From NCBI GenBank assembly GCA_002005505.1, contig KV908445.1, forward strand, positions 1 to 64,000: a DNA stretch of 64,000 nucleotides. The letters are read 5' to 3'. The stretch is from Botryococcus braunii (lineage: Eukaryota > Chlorophyta > Trebouxiophyceae). The translations under genes and the position numbers were made by a program. The notes under the pieces were generated by a model. That model worked only from the letters and a program-made list of their open reading frames with translations. It did no database searches and was not told the origin of the DNA. How positions within the stretch are numbered: position 1 is the stretch's first letter; each line of letters starts with the position of its first letter. Shown piece by piece: positions 53,726-64,000 of this stretch.

Positions 53726-54184
53726 ATGACATACGTGAGGAAAATGGTAAGAAGCAGAAGGAAGCAAATGAAACAAAGACCGGGAAGTCAACGACGCAGA
53801 AAAAAAAAATACATCCCCAAGCAATATGTGGGCTGGGGTGCGGAGGAGGAAGAGGAGGAGGAGGAGGAGGACATACAATTTGTGTTCACTGACTTGTTCG
53901 CATCACATACCCTATCATTTGTAGGCTATGTTGAGTGCATTTGACCCAAAGGGAAACCACCACTTCTTCACTCGATAACCTTTTGTTTGGCTGCTTGGCT
54001 GTTCTCAGAAACAATGTTCTGACCTAAATAGCCAATGCTAGACCTTTTCCCTCCTCGTACAAGGTTAAGGGGTTACTAATGTATCCCAAGCCCCATATAC
54101 AACGGTCCTTGCTCGGAGCAGTTGGCATCCTAGGCTCGCTTAGGGAGAGAATAACGGACATCTTATAGGGAATGAGCTGCATAC

Positions 54185-57100
54185 ATGTGGCCTACTCCAG
54201 TCCATGTTTTTTGCATCTTCTTGGCCTGTGCCGGCAGAGGGTACTGCACCCCGAACGGCACCGAGGTCTTAGAGGAGGAAGAGTACAAGTTGAGGTAATC
54301 CTTGCTTTTAATTTCTAGTATTCAAACCGCTTCAAAAGTTCTCATACGGTCAGATACCGGAGGGCTCTGAAATAGGGCTTTTTGGGATCTGATCCGTGCG
54401 GCCAATTGCCCTTTGGAGAACGACTGTACAATACGCAAAACTTCTGTTTGGATGTCTGGTCGCAGTTATTTCGGCTTGCGACAGAGGGCTGATGAAAATA
54501 CAACTTTTGTCCCTAACAGCCAGAACTTGATTGCTGCGGCATCGGTACGATTTCATCTGGTGTTTACATATTTATACCAAATATCACACAGGCTTGACAT
54601 TTGTTGTGATATGGGAACTAGATCGCAACGGCTGCTCTTTTAGCTAACTCCGCAGGTACGTTGTGATGCTATATGATGCCTTATTTTCGCTTGTCAACGG
54701 GGGCCTTAATAGTATTAACTTATGTGATCGTTATGTTTTATACAGGCATCGGTGGAGGCCCTTTGTTTTTACCCATTTTGGTCAATGGTAAGCCAATTTA
54801 TTTGTGCTCTCGATTTATCCTGGTGAATTGGCGATATGGTCTCTTGTCAGGTGCTGGGTGTTTTTTTTTTTTGGGGGGGGGGGGGGGCGTCATGATGGTA
54901 CAGAAGCACTTTGTTTAAATCCCAGCTTAAGCATCTCTGCTGGGTAACAGTTCTTGGATTTTCAGTACGGACTGCCACCTTTCTGAGCCACACAATTGTC
55001 TCTTCAAGTGCTGGTAATCCTCCGCTGTTTGAAATTCCTGATGCTTGAATGTCCAATGTGCCGCGCGATGTATCAAGGCATGCTTTGACTTCAACGCTTT
55101 TCTTCACAGTTGGAAGTACAATTTCTGGACTTTGGCAGACGTCGCCTCGGGATCCTACTCGACCCTTAACAGACTTGGATCTTGCTTTGCTGATCATCCC
55201 ATCGCTGCTTTTGGGGGTAAGCATAGGTAAATTTCTTCACTTGGTAGACAAATCTGCTGCCATGCATTGAGGGCTAGACAGGGTGCGTTGCAAATTTGGT
55301 GGTGTCTCAACTTTGGCCAAATGCTCAAGATGCCCGCTCCTGCTTGGATGGAACTGTCTCTCTTTCGATTGCCGTGATGATAGTCCAAACGAGGTCCTGC
55401 ACTTGAGATAGAAATGCATATGGCCATCATGGAATATACTTGCCACATGTTGACACATCACACGTCGAAAAAAAAAAAAAAAAAAAAAAAAAAAAGGTAC
55501 CTCCGAGTTGTATGTTAACTTTTTCTCCCCAGCCCTTTTTTTACAGCTTCTAGGTCCTCGTTTCACCCAGGTATGCTAGGTCTCACTGTTTGGAAATAGT
55601 CCTTGCGAACATGTCAAGAGGGTGTTGTTTTCTCTTAGCAGAATGCGTTATTCGTGTGCAGGAGTGGTATTTAACACCATCTTTCCAGAATGGCTTCAGA
55701 TTGTGCTTCTCACAGTGTTATTGGTCCCTGTGATCTTCAATACATTCAAAAAAGCCAAGAAGCTGCGGCAAAGTGAACAAAAGGAGCTCAACCGGGGAAG
55801 ATTGAATCTGGTTTCTGATGGACTCGCTGCCCCTCAAACGCCAGACCATAACATTCTCAGGGTAAATTGCTTCCTTTCTAAAAACATAGGTAGCTGCAGC
55901 ATGAAGAGCATGGATGTCGTACATGGCGCGCAGATGGCATGGTATAACCTATGTGTGTCATGTCGAGTGAGAATGCATGCACAAACTGACGCATTTTCAA
56001 AGGGTAAGTGGGGTCTCACAAACTATTGTTTTTATAACGCTGTGGTTGCCGGATGGCATTGGTTGAGATTGCCATGGTTGTGCTGCATCCAGAATAAGCT
56101 ACTAAGTTTGCCAGGTATATGCAAGTAAGCTACTTTAGCATGTCACCCGGGGTGGTTGGCAAGAGGTTGACCCAAGAACAGAAGCGCTCAAAAGGTGCTC
56201 ACAACACATAAGAGGCGCTGGCCTCGGAGGGGGAGGGGGGGGGCGGTGGGGCTAGTTCCTGTTCGCGGGACGCACCCTGATTTCCTGAACATGCTTGGGT
56301 TTGCTGACTGGCAGAACGACACGCCTCTCCTCTTGGAATCAGACTCTGAAGGGTCAGATGACGAGGTGGTACTGGACGAGGGTTTTTTGCTCAAGGCCAC
56401 CAGCCTCAGGAGGCGAGAAGCAGCTCAAGCAGCTGCAGCAGCGGTTCAGGCAGCCGAGGTTGGCCAGCCAAGACCGCATACAACTCTCCAAAAGCTGGCT
56501 GCCTTCAAGCACCGGTTCCCTGCCAAGCAGGTTACCACGTGTCTGAGGCCTTGTGAACTGTCTACTTACAACCATAGAGCGTGTGTGTTGATGGGATTCA
56601 TTCCCATCTCGGGCAGGCTGAGTCCTTCTGCTTTGCTTTGACAGGATGACCCTTGATCCTGTTTTTCCATGGTAATCTGCTTTCTTTGAGCAGATTGGGC
56701 CTTGACATCTGCGAGCAGACGTGTCATCCATGGTGGCCATGCACGCAAGCGTAGGTGTTCGCTGTGAAAAAGGAGTAAAAGCTGGTTGGCAGGCTGCTTC
56801 AGCTTGCTTGTGGTGTCTGAATCATTAAATTGCTGCATTTACCATACATGTTTCTTGAGGCCTACGAGTTTGCGCCTGTGACATGCATAGCCAAGTGGTG
56901 GTGTGGGTGGACAGTTTGGAGTCATTTTTGTCTTGTGGCTAGCATTCTTGGCTTTCCAGATTGGAAAGGCACGTGTCCATAAATGCTCGGAGCAATACTG
57001 GTTGCTTTTTGGAGGCCAAGTGGCTATGCTGGTGGCCACAACGGCCCTTGTTGTTTGGATCCAGTATCGAGACATCAGCCACGGGGCGTTAAATCTCAGT

Positions 57101-60100
57101 CCAGAGATCCGGGCCTTGCTTGGTGCTGGAGATGATCATGGTGGGCGTGCGCGCCACGTGGCGTCCTTCCTTTCTGCTTCTGCCCTCAGAGCTCCCGGGT
57201 TTTGCTTTGGCTTGAATGTATAAACTCTTTTTCCCAGTCCTCTATTGTCTGCCTTTAGCTGTTGCAGTGCTCGTACATTTCTGTACTTTGGAGCTCTAAG
57301 CAGTGCTGGTGTGGCAATTCATGGGCTGCCAGAGTTCACATGCTTGTTGCTTAGCAGATTCTGTCTGCATTTGAACCCCTGCAATAGAATGTGGAAGAAG
57401 ATCGTCAAGATGTCTAGATGCTTTCTATTTGGCATTTTCAGGGGGATGTGCGTACAGCAATCCCACGCGTGAACTTGGAGTACACTAGTGTTCCACGTGT
57501 GGGGGGATGCGAGCGCTGTAAAGAATGTGTGTCTGTGAAAATTGTTCTCCCCTACTTACCTTGCCAAGGCCGGTGTACTATTACCGATCTGTTTGTTTGC
57601 TTGCTGACAGGGTGTCTCGGCAAGGCTCATGCTGGCTGGGCGTTGGCAGCTCTTACAGCTCTGGTTTGCACGTCTGGCATTTTTGCGGGGTGCCTAGGCA
57701 TCGGAGGTTGTCCGCTTTCTGCCCATGCCAGTGACTTCAATGTCATTTCATGCGAATTTGATTTATGCAGTGCTTTTGAAAGTCACGAAGATGCAAAACG
57801 GCTGGCTTTTCGTGAGTATTGGTTCTAGGGTATATGCTGCGGAGAGGATTTTCTTGGCAACCTACCATCGACTGATCGGTGGTGTGATCAGCTTTCATTG
57901 AGTCGATGGCTGAGCCATGCCTACACTCACCGTTTTATTAGGGCTGGGTTCCCGGCGAGTAAATCCAAGGAAAGGGTCCTCGATGCAAAGAGGGTGGTGA
58001 TTAAGAGTGAGAGGACAAGATTGATTAAATGTCCCTGCATTACAACAGTACGACTCTTGTATAGTGGCCAGAAGTACTGATCCTGGGCTGTTGATGTTGG
58101 CAGGAGCAGTCCTCTTTGGACCTCTTCTCATCAATCAGGGTGTCCATCCCCAGGTGACACTTTCACATCACTTTTCCTTCAGAAGTCGCCCACCCTTCTC
58201 TTGCTACGTTGGAAAACGTTTGGGTACGTCTTTGACTGAGTAAGAAAGTTGTGCCCCTTAGTAGAGAGATCAATACCTGTTTTCAGTTTAGACTGTGTTA
58301 AGAGCCGGAAAATTTATATGCCACCTGTGAGTCTGGATAGGAATGGGTTTGGCAGGCCTGTGCGTGTCACGACCATTTCCAAAGTCGTCATGTACACTTT
58401 GCCCGTAATGTACACGAAGTATGTCTGCAGGCGAAGGCGACAAGTGCGAACAGTCCAAGTCATTTTGTATCCAAATTCCAGCACATTTTGTGTTCTTGAG
58501 GATTGGCCATACACGGAAATAAACCATGCCCCGCCCTTAAGAAGAAGAATTAGAAGAGGAGGGCGAAGGCACACATCTACTAGCCCAAGGCCACAATGAA
58601 TTGCAAAACCACTCGCGGCGAGGAAACCAACTATACCATGCCACGAGCACGGGTGCACGGCATACGGGGAGGATCTTATTTGTGCAGCCGTCGTGAAATA
58701 TCCTGCCATGCACGGGGTTGAGATTTAGGCCTGGACGGAGTTTACCAATTTAATCTTGGTGTTTTTCTCAACAACTACCGATGACCCAGTGGTGTTAGAC
58801 TTGTACCAATGCCTGGTGCACTTCTTAGGGATGGTCACTTACCGATTGGTCCATACATTGTACAGGTGGTGGCCTCAACAAGCGTTGCGTGCATCCTGTT
58901 TTCGTCGTCCACAATCGGCATCAGCGGGTAATCCTAGGCACAGACCTTAAATTGGAGGTCAGGCGAAATGCCGTCAAAGCCAGGCCACGTCTGTCAAGCC
59001 TGCAGGCGTAGTATCAGCTATTTCTCAGTTAAAACTACTGCGTGTTTTTACCTAGTAATACGCATTGCTGAATGGTATGCCTGGGTGCATTATTGCGTAG
59101 TTTTGTAGGGCATGAGTGGATGCACCGTTCTGCAAGGCAAATATAGCATGTCCAGGGCCATGGCGCCTTTGATTTACGTTCATTTTTCTTTAGCACATAT
59201 GTCCAAAAACAACTGTTGTGTTACGTATGCCATATATATGGACGCACGTCCACAGCTTCTGCGGGTTCAATCTTTGATTGAAACTGAGAATTATCCGATT
59301 CAGGTATCTTATTGGGCTCCTGAACACCAGCTATGCTGAGATAATTGGTCCGCTGTCTTTCGCCGCGTCCCTCGTTGGCGTGACCGTCCTGGGAAGGTAT
59401 GTGAAGAAGAGCGGCAAGGCAAGCATTATTGTCTACATCTTAGGCAGCCTCATCACCGTTGGTAAGGCCTCGATTTGCGTCGTCAATGCATCAGAAGTTA
59501 ATATCTTTTGTCAATACTATTTTTTCTAGTTGGTCGAGGCGGCTCTGAGTAGACCTAACCACCTCGGCTGACAATTGTATGTAGACATGCACGCGTCAGT
59601 GCACGGACACACGCGCACGCCCCCCTGCTAGCACATGTGTCTGTGCATGCGCGTGCGGACGTGCGCCACACCTCCACCCAACCCCAACCCCCGCCACACA
59701 CACACACACACACACACGCACATACAACACACGCCTTAGTACGCAGACATATGCACATGCAAATATGTGAACACAGACAGAGAGAGGGGGGGGGGAAGGG
59801 AGAAGGGCTTCCCCCCGCACCCTCCCTCCCGCCCGCCCGCCTCCCTCTCTCCCCCCCTTAGGGAGAGGCGGGCGGGAGGGAGGACGGGTGAGCGGCCGCA
59901 CGCACGGAGAAGGTGAGGGGAAGAGCAGGAGCGATAGTAGAAGATCAGGGAGGAAGGGCCCGGAGAGCAATGGAGGGGGAAGGGCTATGAGTGAGGGGGG
60001 AAGGGGAGGAGTGTGGGGGGACAGTGGGGTTGGAGGATACGCCACATTTCAGTTGACATGGATATCAAATTGGCACCAATGGTCTTGATGATTGTGGAAT

Positions 60101-60361
60101 AGCATAACAAGAGTTATGATACATGAGTAATCGCAGGACACATTTCCTGAGCGCTCTGTTCTTTCCCATGCTTCAACTTTGGTGGTGTTGCATTGTCCAT
60201 CGCGTCTACAATGAGTCCCTGGTTCGATACGCATTGGTCTACTGCTTGAAATTGCTTCTGCAGGTGCGGCGGTCACCGCTGTTGTCGGAGGCTTGCGATC
60301 CTATCACAATATCAAAGAAGGGAAGGACATCCACTTCCATCCATTGTGCTCGAACTCGTGA
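54185..60361 (+). CDS. TauE/SafE-family membrane transporter (about 13 exons)
   Basis: Predicted anion (sulfite/organosulfonate-type) permease; family known, substrate unknown. Exons by splice sites, phase and protein fit: 54185-54294, 54487-54544, 54622-54655, 54746-54787, about 55090-55226, 55662-55861, 56315-56530, 56915-57140, 57611-57706, 58104-58153, 58729-58865, 59304-59461, 60264-60361 (TGA). First TauE half: LLANSAGIGGGPLFLPILVN, TSTLFFTVGSTISGLWQ, LDLALLIIPSLLLGVSIG, VVFNTIFPEWLQIVLLTVLL. Exon 7 is a long acidic cytosolic-type loop (ESDSEGSDDEVVLDEG). Second half: VIFVLWLAFLAFQIGKA, CSEQYWLLFGGQVAMLVA, GIFAGCLGIGGGAVLFGPLL, NQGVHPQ, SLVGVTVLGRYVKKSGKASI. The N-terminus (Cys-rich after MWPTPVHVFCIFLACAG) may be a signal peptide. 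The exon 4-5 junction does not fit in phase, and exon 11 is the least certain. Confidence 0.82.
54859..54888. repeat. T-run followed by G-run in TauE intron
   Basis: About 12 T then about 15 G next to GTGCTGGGTG, in the intron after exon 4. It is error-prone sequence and sits where a small exon is missing from the model. Confidence 0.8.
55469..55496. repeat. poly(A) tract in TauE intron
   Basis: Uninterrupted run of about 27 A within the intron between exons 5 and 6. No retroposed gene body recognised on its left. Confidence 0.85.
59694..59717. repeat. (CA)n microsatellite
   Basis: About 11 CA units in the last TauE intron. Confidence 0.9.
59787..60035. repeat. GGGA/CCCT-rich low-complexity region with hairpin
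   Basis: Purine-rich, then CCTCCCTCCCGCCCGCCCGC (59819 on) matched by GGCGGGCGGGAGGGAGG (59866-59883) as an imperfect inverted repeat, then a further G-rich tract. In the last TauE intron. Confidence 0.75.
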
Positions 60362-63300
60362 ATGTGCTCGCAATCGTTGGCGGACATGGGGTATCCGGAA
60401 ACCTTAGACGTGACAGGTGTGGACAGGCCTCCCCCATAGATTTCCTCAGGGGTTGACAAAATCAGTTGGATAAACTGGTTATGTGATTTTACATGCACCG
60501 GTTGGCACATCCCTGTGTGTCAGGTTGGTCTGTCAGTTTCTCAGACTTTTTTAGCTACTCGTCTAACCGTCATTCTTTAGCAACCTCTAGGAGCATGCGA
60601 GAGGGGCTTCAGCCTGCGACCAGGTTAGGCTGGCTTTCTACTGTCTGTGCACTGGTAACCTGTCTTAAGTGCTGACTGTCATGCGGCCATAGGGTATAGC
60701 CCCCGACCAAATTGGAAACAGTGTCTGTTATATTGGTCTGCTGCAATACGTTTGCATTCCCGTCCAGGCACGTATAAGTCTGAACATGGACTTACCTGTA
60801 TTACTATCGGCTCATGTAATTCGTTCGATTACTGGTGCGCCAGCACACTTTGTAGTCTTTCCTTCCTCGAAGTGAGGCCTATGAAGGGTAGACGCAGGGC
60901 CGGCCCTGGTGCATGTATGCTTGAATCGTCCTTTCCTGCTCGTAGGAATTTGAGGATACTATCAGGTGAATATGTCGGGTGCGACTTATTTTGCAGGCTT
61001 TGTGTCAGTCACCGTCCGCCGTGTACTGCGCTTCTGGCCACTTAGTTGACATGGCTATGGAGTTTTCCACATGTTTACCACTTTGAGCAATTTCAATACG
61101 GTTCTACCCAGGAGTGTGTGCCGTAATGGTAGGCTGACGCTCGAGCTCATGTCGTCTATAAAACACCACCTTGGAACATGCCCGACGATGGAGCTCTTTT
61201 GTACAACATAAGCACCACTGGTATAAGCCGCTTTTTGACTAGTAATCCCATGGAGAAGTACGAGCATTTCATTTTGAAACATACCGGTTTCGAATTTGTC
61301 AAGCAAGTTGTGGTTGCATAGATTTCACTTTTGAGTTGTGTATACAATTACGCACACATCGGCTGCAGCTGCAGCCGGAACGGACGGGAATGAGCAATTC
61401 TTAAGAATTGGCCACTTGCGGGTGATCACAATTAAAGGAAAAGGGAAATATATCAGTCTCAGGCCCCCGATGCCCAAATAGTCACGTATCGACATCCGAA
61501 TGGTCGTAAGTGCAAAAAGTGCAGAGTAATAAAAATAATAAGAAAGCAGGTGCAGGAATAAGGAGGTGCAGTAAAAAGTAAGAAAGTAAGTGCAGAACAA
61601 CTAAAGCAATGTTCCCCAATGTGCATATCACTTGGGAATTGATTTGAGAGTTGACGAGCATGCAAAATAGCACAACATTGATGTCGCCATGCCAGCCTGC
61701 TCATCACTAGTCAACTCTGACTTCACTTCTAAAATAATGCCGTGAATTCAGAACTGGCAGGGCACGCATTGGACAAAATATAATCCGTCTGTGCAGGCAA
61801 AAAAAAAGTCTCGTGCGTTTGTCAAAGGCAATTATATCAAGCAATATGCTCGCAATGCATATGCCACGTGTGGCATGCCAGAAGCACAAACGGTATTGGT
61901 GGAATGGCACAAAGGTTTGCAGCGCACCTTCATACACAGGAGGCACACTGCAATTAGGCCGGGCCAAACTGTAGTGTGGGAGAGTGTAACTGGATTTCAG
62001 GTGCCTTGCCATGTCGGTTAATAATGTATTCACCTGGCCTGCGTCAGGCCTCAGTACGTCTTCTGCAGTGTCTAACACGTGCACTGAACGCATTTGATAC
62101 TCTGAATTACTCCACTGTTCGTTCATTTGTATAAAGGACCCACGCGTCCCTGCTGAGGGCAGGAAAAGACAGCTCCTGCTCCAATGCTTCGCGAGTTGAG
62201 CACTTTCACAAGCAGCATGCAAGATTAGAAAGGACTTTTGACTACGTCCCATTTCTAGTCTGATCTAATGAGAGACTGACAAATTCAAATGCAGCGCTAC
62301 ACCCATCTAATAGAAATTTCAGCGACACACCATCGGGATGCATTTGGCCATATGGCTGTGTAAGTGGAAGGTAACTAATTGGGATAAGCCGCATACAAAA
62401 TGTCCTGAAGTTCACTGCCAGTCGTGCACATCCTGCCAGTATGTACGATGAACACTTAAATCAGAGTAGCTTACCTAGTCCCAAAAGCCTTGGAAGACCA
62501 ACAAGTACATCACTTGCACCCCACCAGTGTATATTACAAAATCCGAGGCAGCTTTAATTGCGCACTGGCTGACAAGAGCGAACACATTTGAATATCAACG
62601 GCCTCAAATTTCCTATACTTCCTCAATAGCAAGCCTGTGCTGCACCTTCTGCCACGTGGTGCACTATTGCAATTTGTACGACACATTGTTCGACTACCAG
62701 CTTATGGTTTGATCTAGGCTAATCATACCACATATCTACTTCTAAGTCACACTCAGGACACAGCTGTAGGTCAGGGGAGGGGCAAGGACACGCATGATAT
62801 CACATAATCCACGTGCCGGTTATCAGGAAGACGTCAATTGTCCGTCACCAATCAAGGTAAAACAAGGAAGAGGTGCGAGTGAGATTATGTATAAAGGGCA
62901 AAACCTTTCTGTTCATGCTGTTGGGGTCCAACTAGCTAATCCCACCCACCCTGTCAAGGGGCGGGATAAACTGCAAAGGACAGGCCTGGTCGCGACTTGA
63001 GAGCTGTCTGAAGTAGGCACTTGTAAAAACTCACCCCGGAATGCGTCTTAACGAACTTCATTTACACAAAACCTCGACAGTGCAATTCCACCCAGCTCAG
63101 ACCCCTCCAACAAGACCTCTCCAGAGAGTTACTTCCAGCAATTGCTTGCAAGCAAAACTTTGCACAACCTGCACGGTACACTGTTGTGATAGTACTCCCT
63201 CCAGCCCGCAAAAGTCCTACTAATCACAAGTCACTTCCCCTAGCAACGACTCGTGGGCATTACTGCCTCCCTGGTTTACCACGAGGACCAACTAGATGTG

Positions 63301-64000
63301 GCATGCCTCAAGCAAGGATGCTTGCCTGCTAAGAAAACGCCCACCCATGAAGGCCAAAACGCGCTCATAGAAGTTATGTAACTTGTAAAGCGTGCATGAC
63401 TCGGCATACGCGGCGCTCTTACTGGGTTATAACCTGGCGCCCACCAATTCGATTGCTCCATGCCAAAGCTCACTAACACCAAAGGACATCCCGATTCGGA
63501 AACAAACTTGGCAGGTGGCAATCTCCCCCACCACTTAGCACGAGTTCAGGAACAGAAACCTCCCTTGTGATGTGCGTATGAGCCCAGTCACTTTCCACCA
63601 CAATCACTAGCAGCTCAAAGAGAACTTGAATTGCACAGGCAAGAGAAACCATGCATAACACACTCCAACCGGCAAAACAATGCCCAGTCCATGACCGAGC
63701 TTCAGCATTCACCAACAACGCGCCCAACGATGCATTGTTGCATCCTGGGGCGCATCCAAGTACTCCATGATGGTGCACGATGGAAGAGGCGTCTATACTA
63801 AAGCAGGAACGACGAGTGATAAAGTGCAAACAAAGGTCCTGCTACTTCATCTGACTTCCTCCCGACTCTCAATGATCCAATGGCAGGAGCCGGCTGGCAG
63901 ACCAAGCGGGGAGAGGGGTGGAGGTTGTTGCATGGCCTAGGCATGCATTGCCGCATGCTGGATGCGAATGATAGGCAGGAGGCGAATCTTGAGAATGCGC
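60362..64000. other. no supported gene; contains short repeat copy 2
   Basis: Probably TauE 3' flank followed by intergenic DNA. Open frames here are short and lack splice-site support or recognisable motifs. The only structure seen is the repeat at 61432-61510 with a following A/G-rich tract to 61600. Confidence 0.45.
61432..61510. repeat. short dispersed repeat, copy 2
   Basis: Pairs with 53641-53725 at roughly 85 percent identity by eye. Followed by a purine-rich AAGTGCAG/AAGAAAG tract. Confidence 0.65.

Noticed and set aside
59596..60045. 149-codon Pro/Ser-rich minus-strand frame
   Set aside because: Lies in microsatellite and GGGA-rich intron DNA; composition explains it.
63473..63829. 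118-codon minus-strand frame near the right end
   Set aside because: No start context, domain, splice-site or compositional support.
1..64000. CRISPR arrays, prokaryotic operons, bacterial insertion sequences
   Set aside because: None seen; repeats are LTRs, leader duplications and simple sequence in an intron-rich nuclear context.

Overview
The window is eukaryotic nuclear DNA, most likely from a green alga or another early-branching member of the green lineage. The reasons are intron-rich genes with short GT-AG introns, Ty1/copia elements plus a chromodomain Ty3/gypsy element, and a TauE/SafE transporter gene. The exact lineage cannot be read from the sequence. The assembly has one 884-base N gap at 27383-28266.

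Layout. 1-3.1 kb: two exons of an unrecognised minus-strand gene in pyrimidine-rich DNA. 3.4-40.3 kb: a nest of LTR retrotransposons. LTR C1b (from 5041) was hit by copia element A2 (5268-26973, target duplication GTCTT). A2's 5' LTR was hit by an opposite-strand copy, A1 (5694-19986). A1 was hit by an apparently intact chromodomain gypsy element, B (11519-18388, duplication ACCTG, LTRs identical by eye). Beyond the gap lies a long-form C LTR (C2) carrying a third A copy (A3, 29125-36215, duplication GGCTC). Next comes a decayed copia element D (36920-40266) interrupted by a solo C LTR (C3, 38411-39234, duplication GAGAG). 40.3-47.4 kb: a young copia element E with 701-bp LTRs and duplication GTAAC.

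47.9-60.4 kb: host genes on the plus strand. The first (47899-about 50230) encodes a signal peptide, a long coiled coil and a C-terminal membrane anchor. The second (54185-60361) is a roughly 13-exon TauE/SafE-family membrane transporter. Between them, near 53.0-53.6 kb, is an LTR-like fragment F. 60.4-64 kb shows no gene I can support.

Main observation. In five copia-type LTR families (A, C, D, E, F) the LTR contains a direct repeat of about 95-135 bp (C: about 235 bp spliced) that starts roughly 30 bp after a TATA-like box, where the transcript should begin. The upstream copy ends in a 5' splice-site-like CAG|GT. The downstream copy ends in CAG followed by the short U5 end. In family C the upstream copy holds a 108-bp GT-AG intron in two diverged members, and the downstream copy lacks it exactly. 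This suggests LTRs whose two R copies come from the unspliced 3' end and the spliced 5' end of the element RNA. Families C, D and E also carry an initiator-tRNA anticodon-loop-like motif in U5, and E has a primer site matching the 5' half of tRNA-iMet.
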